Source: Candidatus Dechloromonas phosphorivorans
GTDB lineage: Bacteria; Pseudomonadota; Gammaproteobacteria; Burkholderiales; Rhodocyclaceae
NCBI GenBank assembly: GCA_016721185.1
Contig: JADKIP010000008.1
Coordinates: 1 to 59,853 of the forward strand
DNA: 59,853 bases
Direction of reading: 5' to 3'
Part shown: piece after piece, positions 19,151 through 26,613 of the stretch
How positions within the stretch are numbered: position 1 is the stretch's first letter
Layout: each line of letters begins with the position of its first letter
The notes under the pieces: generated by a model
Told to the model about the DNA's origin: nothing
Seen by the model: the letters and a program-made list of their open reading frames with translations, nothing else
The model's database searches: none
Position numbers and translations under genes: made by a program

Positions 19151-19354
19151 TCAGACAGCGATGCCGTGGGTGAGCAACTTCTCGATCGACTCCGTTTTGA
19201 TACGGGTCGAGCGCTGTCCGAAATGGATAACCTCCAGATGCCCATTGCCGATCAGTTGATACAGCTTGGTGCGGCCGACACGTAAAACGGCCATAGCCTC
19301 GAGGACCGTCAGCAGGCGGCCGGACGGGGTGGTGATACTTTGAATTTGGTTCAC
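19151..19354 (-). CDS. AlpA-type excisionase/regulator
   Basis: 67 residues from a GTG start. The segment LLTVLEAMAVLRVGRTKLYQLI plus HFGQRSTRIKTESIEKLL is the winged-helix excisionase/AlpA pattern. Such proteins activate or direct excision by the integrase and regulate the early operon. It sits between the integrase and the primase, as in P4-like elements. Confidence 0.8.
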   Translation of the reverse strand: MNQIQSITTPSGRLLTVLEAMAVLRVGRTKLYQLIGNGHLEVIHFGQRSTRIKTESIEKLLTHGIAV

Positions 19355-19429
19355 GGTGGAACTCCGGTACAGCGCCGGGTTCGATCTAGGCTAGGCTCTC
19401 CTGAACAGCGATCCCCAAGGTGACCAGCG

Positions 19430-19587
19430 ACCCAGAGGTTCTGAGGTCTCTGGGGGCACGCACTGGGCTTGGGAGGAGCCCTCGATGTTCAGGTTGCTGC
19501 TCCAAGGAGCAGCATTTCAGTTCGTTTGACGGTTTCACGTGTAAGTAGATCTGCGGTCAATGTACACCACATATTGAACAACGTCAA
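19430..19587 (-). promoter_or_regulatory. Promoter and hairpin-rich leader of the alpA-primase operon
   Basis: On the minus strand -35 TTGACG (19582-19587), a 17-nt spacer and -10 TACATT (19559-19564) lie about 200 bp upstream of alpA. The leader includes a perfect hairpin GCTGCTCC-AA-GGAGCAGC (19496-19513) and a second stem CCCAGAG/CTCTGGG (19430-19453). A long structured leader at this place is where P4-like elements carry antisense immunity RNA. The rest of 19355-19674 shows no gene. Confidence 0.5.
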
Positions 19588-19674
19588 ACAAATCAAGATG
19601 TTAGAAAAACTTACGGATAACATTGATTCGCATTACCGGCATCTTGAAAGAAAAGCGTTAGTTTTACTTACGCC

Positions 19675-20928
19675 CTACGCAGCCTCGGGCTGCAACTGGA
19701 TAACCTGGCCACCACGCTTCACGGCGTCGAGCTGATCGGCGTACCACTGGGCCAGCCTCACCCGGTGATCGTAGAACGTTGCTCTGGCATAGCTCGCAAC
19801 CGTTTGATCCTTCTTGCCGTGGGCGATCGCCGCCTCCATGACATCAAAAGGCCACAGCCCTGAATCTTCGGCATGCGTCCGGAAGACAGCCCTGAAACCA
19901 TGAGCGTCAACGTTGTCGTGGCCTGCCGTCCGGCGCACCGCCTTCAAGATGGCCATGTCGCTGACCGTAGCCGCAGCCGCGCCTCGCTTGGCGGGGAACA
20001 GATACTCGCCATCACCGGTGAGCTGGTGCAACTCGCGCAGCATCAACACTGTTTGTTTGGCCAGGGGGATACTGTGGATCTTGCGACCTTTCATGCGCGC
20101 GGCCGGGATGGTCCAGCTGGACGCGTCCAGATCGAACTCCTTCCAGCTGGCTCCGCGCGCTTCGCCAGGGCGGGTCGCGGTCAGCATCATTAGGCGCACA
20201 CAGGCAATGTTGGCGAACTCTCCCCGGCACGCGTCCAGACGGTGCATGAAACCATTCATCTCGGACCACGGCAGGGCTGCCATGTGGCCTCGTACGTGCT
20301 TGGCAAAGACGTTGGAACGCAGCGCGTGGGCCGGGTTGTCGCCCCTGAAGTAGCCATTGGACTTGGCCAGGTCGAAGATCTCCCCGGCAATGCTCAAGAC
20401 AAAGCGGAGCATATCCAGGCTGCCGCGCGCTTCGATTGGACGCAATACGTCCTTCAGGAATGGCGTCTCGATCTTCTGGATCGGCACCACTCCCAGCCGA
20501 GGTGTCAAATTCGCCTTGATTGATCCTTCGATCTTGGCGATGTAGCTCGCCGAAATCCCGTTTTTCTTTTTTACGGTAATCAGCTCTTCAGCCACCGACT
20601 GGAAAGTCGTGTCTTGGGCGGACTTCTGCTTGATTGCATACAGGCGACGCTCGGTCAATGGATCAAGGCCCTCGCTCTGCTGCTTGCGGACCGCTGCGGC
20701 CTTCGCTCTGGCTTCGGCCAAAGAAGTTTCAGGAAAGGTGCCTAGCTGCAGGGTGGTTTCCTTACCACCTTTCGCTGTTTTGAACTGCCAGTATCTGGCA
20801 CCGTTCGGCCGGACTACCAGGCGTAGACCGCCGCCATCAGCGAGGATGCGCGCTTTACCGGAGGGGTCAGGCTTAGCCTGTTTCACCTCAACCGCTGAGA
20901 GTCTCTCAATCCCTTGTGCCATGGCCAT
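19675..20928 (-). CDS. Tyrosine integrase of island B
   Basis: 417 residues with an N-terminal arm-binding domain (ILADGGGLRLVVRPNGARYW, about 29-48), a core-binding domain and the catalytic domain. The catalytic Arg is in LTATRPGEARG (about residue 255), HGFRAVFRTH gives the HxxR pair, and AIAHGKKDQTVASYAR holds the second His and the nucleophilic Tyr. The gene starts about 200 bp from the tRNA-Met att copy, as usual for tRNA-targeted elements. Arm-type repeats lie in that gap. Confidence 0.92.
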   Translation of the reverse strand: MAMAQGIERLSAVEVKQAKPDPSGKARILADGGGLRLVVRPNGARYWQFKTAKGGKETTLQLGTFPETSLAEARAKAAAVRKQQSEGLDPLTERRLYAIKQKSAQDTTFQSVAEELITVKKKNGISASYIAKIEGSIKANLTPRLGVVPIQKIETPFLKDVLRPIEARGSLDMLRFVLSIAGEIFDLAKSNGYFRGDNPAHALRSNVFAKHVRGHMAALPWSEMNGFMHRLDACRGEFANIACVRLMMLTATRPGEARGASWKEFDLDASSWTIPAARMKGRKIHSIPLAKQTVLMLRELHQLTGDGEYLFPAKRGAAAATVSDMAILKAVRRTAGHDNVDAHGFRAVFRTHAEDSGLWPFDVMEAAIAHGKKDQTVASYARATFYDHRVRLAQWYADQLDAVKRGGQVIQLQPEAA

Positions 20929-20940
20929 CTCCAGGCAGAG

Positions 20941-21002
20941 ACGGGTAACGGGTTGTTACCCGTCTGTGTTGTTACCCGGAATATTACCCGTCTGTTACCC
21001 GG
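20941..21002 (+). repeat. Integrase arm-type repeats, right end of island B
   Basis: TTACCCG[T/G] at 20956, 20972, 20984 and 20995, plus one inverted copy ACGGGTAA at 20941. The same octamer occurs twice inside the left end (6049, 6061). Confidence 0.55.
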
Positions 21003-21050
21003 ATGTACAACGACAAAGAAATGACTAAACGAACAACCCGCAGACGTGAA

Positions 21051-21090
21051 AAAGGCCGAAAACCTTGTATTTACTAGGGTTTCGGCCTTT
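21051..21090 (-). terminator. Hairpin terminator next to the att copy
   Basis: AAAGGCCGAAAACC and the near-complement GGGTTTCGGCCTTT form a strong stem ending in T or A tracts on either strand. On the minus strand it would stop transcripts coming out of tRNA-Met when island B alone was present. Confidence 0.6.
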
Positions 21091-21126
21091 AGATCGGAGC
21101 TAACGAACAACTCCGAATAGTGTTAC

Positions 21127-21174
21127 TGGTGGTGATGGGCAGAATCGAACTGCCGACCTATGGGTTATGAATCC
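21127..21174 (-). repeat. 48-bp attachment-site copy (3' part of tRNA-Met)
   Basis: All 48 bases are identical to 30646-30693, the 3' half of tRNA-Met including the anticodon and CCA end. The 5' half of the tRNA is absent. It is the junction between island B (left) and island A (right). Confidence 0.85.
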
Positions 21175-21291
21175 CTAGGATAAGGCATTTTTCGGCATTG
21201 TTTAGCGTTGATAAAATAGCAACTAACCAAGCAAATACAATGATTTACTGTTTTATTGCATTGCATGGCGTTGAACGGTATTGATACAATA

Positions 21292-21329
21292 GGGAGCAAT
21301 GAGGGAGCAACGGATTAGCCATTGCTCCC
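21292..21329 (+). repeat. Integrase arm-type repeats, left end of island A
   Basis: GGGAGCAA at 21292 and 21303 (11-bp period) and an inverted copy TTGCTCCC at 21322, preceded by TTGAACG. The right end (30560-30589) has TTGAACG and two GGGAGCAA, again 11 bp apart. Confidence 0.55.
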
Positions 21330-21355
21330 TCTCCAACCGGCAGGAGGCTTCCATA

Positions 21356-22705
21356 ATGGCAACGAACAGAACGCACATCACACTGGAGCGCATACGGAAA
21401 CTTCAGCCGCCCGCTGGCAAGCAGGCTGTTTATGTTTTCGATGACGACCCCCGCTGTTTATCTGTGCGAATCACGCCAGCCGGGGCCAAGTCATTCATCT
21501 ATTCCGGCAAGCTTAACGGCTCGCCATTCCGGGTAACGATTGGCAGCACGGAAGTCTGGAATCTTGATGACGCACGCGCCGAAGCCCGCCGCCTCCAAAC
21601 ACTGACCGACCAAGGAACAGACCCACGGTTAGAGAAAGCCGAACGACTGGCGACCACCGCAGCTAAGCAAGAAGCCGCACGCCATGCCGACATGCCCGCC
21701 TTGGATGTTTGGGCCGCCTATGTAGAGGCCCGCCGTGCCCGGTGGAGTGACAAGCACCTAGCCGACCATGGGAAGGTGAGCAAGGAAGGCGGGGAGCCTC
21801 GCACCAGAGGAAGGCGACCCGGCGAATCTGACAAGACACTGCCCGGCATTCTTCGCCCCCTTCTGCTACTTCCCTTGGAACAAATCGACGCCGACCGAGT
21901 GCAATCATGGCTCCACGAAGAGGCCGCCAAGCGCCCAACCCATGCCCGCCTAGCCTTTGGCCTGCTACGTGCGTTCCTGAATTGGTGCTCTGATTCACCC
22001 AAGCACAGAGATTGCACCCACTCTGACGCCTGCACCGCCCGCCTAGCCAAAAACGAACTACCGAAGAAAGCCGCCAAGAACGACTGTATGCAACGCGAGC
22101 AACTGCCCGCATGGTTCGGTGCAGTTCGGCGCATTGGCAACCCTGTTGTTTCTGCCTACCTGCAAGCGGCATTACTGACCGGCGCAAGACGCGAGGAACT
22201 AGCACTGCTGACTTGGGAAAACTTGGATTTCCAATGGAAGGCAATCAACATCCGGGACAAGGTAGATGGCGAGCGGATTATTCCGCTGACGCCCTATGTT
22301 GCATCCTTGCTCGCTCCCCTGCCCCGCCGCACGATGATGGTTGATGGCAAGCAGGTTGCAAACCCTTGGGTATTCAGCAGCCCCGCCGCTGAGTCTGGAA
22401 GGCTGCAAGAACCGCGCATAGGCCACAACAAGGCGCTATCCGCTGCCGGGCTGCCAGAGCTTTCAATTCATGGCCTGCGCCGTTCCTTTGGCACCCTTGC
22501 TGAATGGGTAGAGTGCCCTGCCGGTGTATCAGCGCAAATCATGGGGCATAAGCCTTCTGCAACAGCCGAAAAGCATTACCGCGTTCGCCCTCTCGACTTG
22601 CTGCGAATGTGGCACACCAAGATAGAAGGCTGGATTCTGGAGCAGGCAGGGATTGAACAGCCAGCCGAAGATGCAAAGCCGGGATTGCGGGTAATTAACG
22701 CTTGA
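21356..22705 (+). CDS. Tyrosine integrase of island A
   Basis: 449 residues from the ATG at 21356 (GCAGGAGG upstream). The order is arm-binding domain (LSVRITPAGAKSFIYSGKLN), SAM-like core-binding domain, and catalytic domain with TGARREELALLTW (Arg), HGLRRSFGTL (HxxR) and MGHKPSATAEKHYR (His and Tyr). It lies 180 bp from the left att copy. Only distantly similar to the island B integrase, although both use the same tRNA. Confidence 0.92.
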   Translation: MATNRTHITLERIRKLQPPAGKQAVYVFDDDPRCLSVRITPAGAKSFIYSGKLNGSPFRVTIGSTEVWNLDDARAEARRLQTLTDQGTDPRLEKAERLATTAAKQEAARHADMPALDVWAAYVEARRARWSDKHLADHGKVSKEGGEPRTRGRRPGESDKTLPGILRPLLLLPLEQIDADRVQSWLHEEAAKRPTHARLAFGLLRAFLNWCSDSPKHRDCTHSDACTARLAKNELPKKAAKNDCMQREQLPAWFGAVRRIGNPVVSAYLQAALLTGARREELALLTWENLDFQWKAINIRDKVDGERIIPLTPYVASLLAPLPRRTMMVDGKQVANPWVFSSPAAESGRLQEPRIGHNKALSAAGLPELSIHGLRRSFGTLAEWVECPAGVSAQIMGHKPSATAEKHYRVRPLDLLRMWHTKIEGWILEQAGIEQPAEDAKPGLRVINA

Positions 22706-22729
22706 TGTTTATACAACTATTTATATAAT
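22702..22729 (+). promoter_or_regulatory. Strong promoter placing the start at the toxin ATG
   Basis: -35 TTGATG (22702-22707), 16-nt spacer, -10 TATAAT (22724-22729). Initiation about 7 nt later falls on the ATG at 22736, so the toxin mRNA may be leaderless. Confidence 0.6.
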
Positions 22730-22735
22730 CAAACT

Positions 22736-23062
22736 ATGAAACCAGTTGAGTTTTGCGGTGATTCGATAGATGCCCTGCGAGCTTTTCCAGAAGGTGCCAA
22801 GCGTGAAGCCGGTTACCAGATAGACAAGGTTCAGCACGGCGAAGAGCCGGACGACTGGAAGCCAATGGCAACTATCGGGGGCGGGGTGAAGGAAATCCGC
22901 ATCTGGGACGAGGCCGGGACGTTTCGGGTTATCTATCTGGCCAAGCTGGCGGATGCCGTCTATGTGCTGCATTGCTTCCAGAAGAAAACGCAGCAGACAA
23001 GCGAGCGCGATATTCGACTGGCACGAAAGCGGTTCAAGGAATTAACGGAGGCACAGAAATGA
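22736..23062 (+). CDS. HigB/RelE-type toxin (Gp49-like)
   Basis: 108 residues. The core (GGGVKEIRIWDEAGTFRVIY, then VYVLHCFQKKTQQTSERDI) is typical of phage Gp49-like HigB toxins, RelE-fold mRNA interferases that cut messages on the ribosome. Conserved Lys/Arg lie in the C-terminal RLARKRFKEL helix. The stop overlaps the start of the antitoxin gene (ATGA). Toxin-first order is typical for hig loci. Confidence 0.85.
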   Translation: MKPVEFCGDSIDALRAFPEGAKREAGYQIDKVQHGEEPDDWKPMATIGGGVKEIRIWDEAGTFRVIYLAKLADAVYVLHCFQKKTQQTSERDIRLARKRFKELTEAQK

Positions 23063-23376
23063 GCGAGCAACGATTTAACAGCGTATGGGATGCAATTGAG
23101 GACACACCGCAGCAAGCGGCGAGTATGCGCGTCCGTTCTGAATTGATGATGGCATTGCAAAAGTGGCTCAAGGCTGAAGGACTGACTCAAGCGACTGCTG
23201 CCGGTCTATTCGGCGTGACTCAACCGCGTGTTTCTGACTTGATGCGCGGGCGAATCAATTTGTTCTCACTCGACACCCTGATTGATATGGCGGCAACGGC
23301 GGGGCTTGCGCCTTCTGTGACCATCAAGAAGCCGAAAGCCAAGAAGGCAGCGCACCAAGAGGCACTGGCAGCATGA
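23059..23376 (+). CDS. HigA-type antitoxin with XRE helix-turn-helix
   Basis: 105 residues from the ATG at 23059. The middle (GLTQATAAGLFGVTQPRVSD, LMRGRINLFSLDTLIDMA) is an XRE helix-turn-helix of the kind paired with Gp49-like toxins. It would neutralise the toxin and repress the operon. The tail is basic (KKPKAKKAAHQ). Overlaps both neighbours by four bases. Confidence 0.85.
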   Translation: MSEQRFNSVWDAIEDTPQQAASMRVRSELMMALQKWLKAEGLTQATAAGLFGVTQPRVSDLMRGRINLFSLDTLIDMAATAGLAPSVTIKKPKAKKAAHQEALAA

Positions 23377-23687
23377 GCCGAATGCTCAACCCGCTCCACC
23401 CCGGCGAAACGCTTCGAGAGGATGTGTTGCCAGCCTTGGGGTTGAGTGTGACCGCCGCAGCTGCACAGCTTGGCGTTACGCGTGCCGCTTTCTCTCGTGT
23501 GCTGAATGCCCGCGCTGCCATCTCACCAGAAATGGCTCTTCGTATTGAGGGCTGGCTAGGTATTGAGAACGGGGGGCGGGCTGACGCATGGATTGCACAG
23601 CAAGCATCTTTCGACTTGTGGAAAGCACGAGAGGCAGGCGCGCCCACCGTTCAGCGAGCAACAGTAGAGGGTAACGCAGCCGCCTAA
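23373..23687 (+). CDS. Second HigA/VapI-type antitoxin-like regulator
   Basis: 104 residues. It begins MSRMLNPLHPGETLREDVLP, the signature of the HigA/VapI family, followed by the HTH AAAAQLGVTRAAFSRVLNA. It has no toxin of its own here; the toxin and cognate antitoxin lie just upstream and overlap it. It is clearly related to the chromosomal HigA at 48600-48908 (same PPHPGETLKEDVLPALGL-type opening). Confidence 0.85.
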   Translation: MSRMLNPLHPGETLREDVLPALGLSVTAAAAQLGVTRAAFSRVLNARAAISPEMALRIEGWLGIENGGRADAWIAQQASFDLWKAREAGAPTVQRATVEGNAAA

Positions 23688-23715
23688 AACAGTATTCCTG
23701 AACAAGGAGCCGAAC

Positions 23716-23979
23716 ATGGACAGACAAGCACTGAATCAAAAGGCAACATTAAGCCTGCATGAAGCCGCGCAATTCTTGACTACGGGCCTTGTGTCGACGC
23801 ATGACGCAGAAGTGATGCTGGCTCGTGCGATTGAGCACAACGAACTACGCGCCAACGTAAAGCGGTGGGCGACGGAACAATGGGAAGGCAAGCAACTTCC
23901 GGGAAATATCAACCGACTGGAAACGTTTATCGAGCGTGCCGACTTGGATGCTTGGTTGAAGAGCAACGCCGCCGCCTGA
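23716..23979 (+). CDS. Small hypothetical protein
   Basis: 87 residues (MDRQALNQKATLSLHEAAQF) with AAGGAGC upstream. The pattern LSLHEAAQFLTTGL...ADLDAWLKS resembles a small winged-helix/excisionase-like DNA-binding domain, but this is weak. Follows the antitoxin genes in the same direction. Confidence 0.55.
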   Translation: MDRQALNQKATLSLHEAAQFLTTGLVSTHDAEVMLARAIEHNELRANVKRWATEQWEGKQLPGNINRLETFIERADLDAWLKSNAAA

Positions 23980-24000
23980 CGGACTAAACTCAGGCAAAGC

Positions 24001-24035
24001 GGGAAGCCCTGGTGCTAGTGACACCAAGGCTTCCC
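24001..24035 (+). terminator. Long hairpin between small genes
   Basis: GGGAAGCC (24001-24008) pairs with GGCTTCCC (24028-24035); an inner arm (TGGTG with CACCA) extends the stem. No T tract follows on the plus strand, so it may attenuate or protect a message rather than fully terminate it. Confidence 0.45.
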
Positions 24036-24067
24036 TAACCAAGAAGCAACTAAACAGGAGTTACATC

Positions 24068-24358
24068 ATGGCTGAAACCAATAGTACCAACAGCGAGATT
24101 GCATCGAATCGGTACATTTCAATGTCGGCAGACGAGCGCACCGGAGCCGCCCTTGAGATTGCAGAGGAAATATCAGAGCAGGGAGAGCGGCTTTTTTGCT
24201 TGGCATCGGCTTTGCGAGACAACTTGGCGGCAAATTTCGACGAAATGAAAGGTCATTCTGGAGCTTTGCGGCTCGCTGAGTTGCTCGAAGAGTTGATGGG
24301 CGAGAAAGGTTCGCAGAATAGCCTTCTCGACTGTTTGAAGGCAATGCAGCCGGCCTAA
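24068..24358 (+). CDS. Small hypothetical protein
   Basis: 96 residues (MAETNSTNSEIASNRYISMS) with CAGGAG upstream. Acidic and helical, rich in Leu and Glu (LRLAELLEELMGEKG). Looks like a small dimeric helical protein. No family recognised. Confidence 0.55.
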   Translation: MAETNSTNSEIASNRYISMSADERTGAALEIAEEISEQGERLFCLASALRDNLAANFDEMKGHSGALRLAELLEELMGEKGSQNSLLDCLKAMQPA

Positions 24359-24456
24359 CCGAGTGCGCCGCCCCCTAGTCCGGCCAGACGAACAGCGGAA
24401 TCCTTCACCGCTTGGGGCGGTACCTGATTGAAGGCGGCACGGAAGGTGTGCATTAA

Positions 24457-25932
24457 ATGGAACTGTCATTTTCGGTAAATGGCCGCGAGGCATTGCCAGT
24501 GCGCGCCGTCCCTTGGGTCGTGGGCGCAGAGGCGTTTACGCGCAAGATTCTTCTGCCACCCTCCTTAATCGTTCAAATCGCCCGTCTCGCCTGCGACGCC
24601 AAGGACACCATTCCCTGCAGTCCGCTACTGCGCCTGTACCGCTACGACAAAGACAGAGTGCTTCCTGTTACCTCCGAGCGCCTTGACGCCATCGCACCAG
24701 AACATGATTTCCAGGAAGAAGCCGATGAGCCGCTGCGCGAATCGACCAGCCGACTACCCGCTGGCGTATTTGTGTTCTTGGACGAGTTGCGGCGTTGCGT
24801 TGACTGGCAATACCCGCCGGGGTGCCATGACGAGGTCTGCCGAGATTTAGTTGCACTCAACACCAGCCCAGACTTACCCGACGAGATGATTGAGCGGCTA
24901 CAGGAGGGTTTTGTCGCCCCCAGACCTAACGCAGCAGGCGAACGCTCCCGCCCTCGAAAAATACTCTTTTGGCTCGCCCCAAACGAAATTCTGATTCCTG
25001 CCGACCAAGTGGCCGGCACAATTGCCGAAACCCTATATCCGCCTTTGTTGCGTGATGGCACGTCGAATGACCGGAACGCAGTTGAAAGGCTGAAGGCAGA
25101 GCGTGAGCATTCACAGAAGTTGAGCGAAAAGCATCCGAACTTGCCGGATGGCTACAAATTCAGCGTTGCTGATTTATCTGATTACTTGGAAGGGTTGAGC
25201 TTAGAAATTGATGTGCGGCACCGCTCGCCCACGAGTGTTGGAGCAGCACAAGGTACGATTGGATGGTTCGACGCGACTTTGGGCGCAGCAATTTGGTTTA
25301 ACCTCCACGCCGTCAAGCCTCAAGAAGTGGCAATGTTGCTATGTGGATTCAATCCGCATGACAACAAATGTGACCCACTAGCAGACTCAACCGACGAAAC
25401 ATCTCCGGATGATTACAAACGACTGCTACGCGTACTTGAAGATATTTCCGATGCAGGTAGCCAACCTCGCACGCTCCTGCAGTGGTTAGCCATTGCCAGG
25501 GACAAGGGATTGAAATATCACTCTTGGATTGATGAATACGAAAATGCCGTTGCGCTAGTGCGGGAAGGCAATGAGCAGAATGTCTCTTATGGAGCGCCAG
25601 AGAGTGATTCGCCCCAAGAAAAACAGGCCAATTTGAGCGTTGACCATAACGATTCGACACCACCGGGTAAGTTGCCAAATGTTGCTTGCGGTAGGTTGGC
25701 AGTATTTGCAGCGTGGGAAATTGAGGGAAAAAAACAGCGAGCCGCTACACAAGGCGAAGTTATGGAGTTAATGCAAACGTGGGCAGATGACGGAAGCCAC
25801 CCCCATACCTTAATGAAGTCAGTCAAGGATAAACGGGCAGTTGAATGGAAAACAAAGAGTGGGAAATCGAGAATTTACGATATTGAGGCGTGCGGAAAAA
25901 CTCTTGAAACATGGATGAAAAACCGCGCCTAG
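24457..25932 (+). CDS. Large protein of unknown function
   Basis: 491 residues (MELSFSVNGREALPVRAVPW). The first half is mixed alpha/beta with no motif I recognise. The middle has FNPHDNKCDPLAD, and the end (AATQGEVMELMQTWADDGSH, then KDKRAVEWKTKSGKSRIYD) resembles a helical DNA-binding tail. The last third is AT-richer and less codon-biased. Its position between the toxin block and the replication genes suggests cargo. A defence or regulatory role is possible, but nothing visible proves it. Confidence 0.65.
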   Translation: MELSFSVNGREALPVRAVPWVVGAEAFTRKILLPPSLIVQIARLACDAKDTIPCSPLLRLYRYDKDRVLPVTSERLDAIAPEHDFQEEADEPLRESTSRLPAGVFVFLDELRRCVDWQYPPGCHDEVCRDLVALNTSPDLPDEMIERLQEGFVAPRPNAAGERSRPRKILFWLAPNEILIPADQVAGTIAETLYPPLLRDGTSNDRNAVERLKAEREHSQKLSEKHPNLPDGYKFSVADLSDYLEGLSLEIDVRHRSPTSVGAAQGTIGWFDATLGAAIWFNLHAVKPQEVAMLLCGFNPHDNKCDPLADSTDETSPDDYKRLLRVLEDISDAGSQPRTLLQWLAIARDKGLKYHSWIDEYENAVALVREGNEQNVSYGAPESDSPQEKQANLSVDHNDSTPPGKLPNVACGRLAVFAAWEIEGKKQRAATQGEVMELMQTWADDGSHPHTLMKSVKDKRAVEWKTKSGKSRIYDIEACGKTLETWMKNRA

Positions 25933-26032
25933 AGAGAATCTAGCGACACTAGAAAGAGAGTGCGGAGCCTAGCAAAATGACGGGCATGCAAAGAAATTCA
26001 ATGGCGTTGAACCCCAACAAAGGAGCAACGCC

Positions 26033-26251
26033 ATGAAGCAAATCACCACCGCACCGACCTCCCGCACTGGTGCAAAAGTCACCACCGAAGAACTCGCCGC
26101 CACTTTTCACGTAGCAACACAAACCCCCCGCGCCTCACTTTGCCGCCTTGGTCATTGGATGGGCATGCGCCCGGTAAAGCTGCCGAATGGCCGCCTACTC
26201 TGGGACGCTGCAGAAGTTGAACGTCTGGCATCGGGCGGGGCGGCAAAATGA
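26033..26251 (+). CDS. Excisionase-like small DNA-binding protein
   Basis: 72 residues with AAAGGAGC upstream. KVTTEELAATFHVATQTPRA followed by LPNGRLLWDAAEVERL has the winged HTH plus beta-hairpin pattern of excisionase/MerR-like proteins. Overlaps the next gene (ATGA). It may serve as the recombination directionality factor for the island A integrase. Confidence 0.6.
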   Translation: MKQITTAPTSRTGAKVTTEELAATFHVATQTPRASLCRLGHWMGMRPVKLPNGRLLWDAAEVERLASGGAAK

Positions 26252-26613
26252 AAACGCCCGACCTTCCCGAAGGAAAACCGAGCGCCCCAAGCAAGCGCCA
26301 TTTTAACCTGACTGGTGAGCTGTTTCCCGACACCCTACCGTCTGTAATTCCCGCCCGCTGGCCGAATCGCGGCACCCGCGCTGATGATGCGCTTCAAGCA
26401 CTTTTGCAAGGCCCGCAAAACCAAGCGGATTACTGGCCTAGCTGGCGACTTGGGGCCAGCATCAAGAGCCTGCAATACCTTGGGTGGGCGTTCATTAAGC
26501 GCGACATTGTCAAGCCCGGCTGCCGTGGGCCGATTACCGAGTATGCGCTTGACCGAACCGACCCGAGCACCGCCGTTGCGCTGGGTACTCATGGCTACGA
26601 GGTGCCGCAATGA
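26248..26613 (+). CDS. Hypothetical protein coupled to the replication gene
   Basis: 121 residues (MKTPDLPEGKPSAPSKRHFN). The C-terminal half (WPSWRLGASIKSLQYLGWAF, IKRDIVKPGCRGPITEYALD) reads like a winged-helix domain. ATGA overlaps on both sides tie it to the excisionase-like gene and the primase-helicase. Family unknown. Confidence 0.6.
   Translation: MKTPDLPEGKPSAPSKRHFNLTGELFPDTLPSVIPARWPNRGTRADDALQALLQGPQNQADYWPSWRLGASIKSLQYLGWAFIKRDIVKPGCRGPITEYALDRTDPSTAVALGTHGYEVPQ

Larger units (their letters stand above)
5976..21174. mobile_element. Island B: tRNA-Met integrated element with P4-like core
   Basis: Bounded by tRNA-Met-derived repeats at 5976-5996 and 21127-21174. Next to the right end lie a tyrosine integrase, AlpA regulator and PrimPol-helicase in one orientation, the standard core of P4-like satellites and related integrative elements. 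The rest is accessory: decayed phage-type fragments, an IS remnant, small regulators and operons of unknown function. No capsid or conjugation genes are visible, so transfer would need a helper. The left boundary is less certain than the right. Confidence 0.7.
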
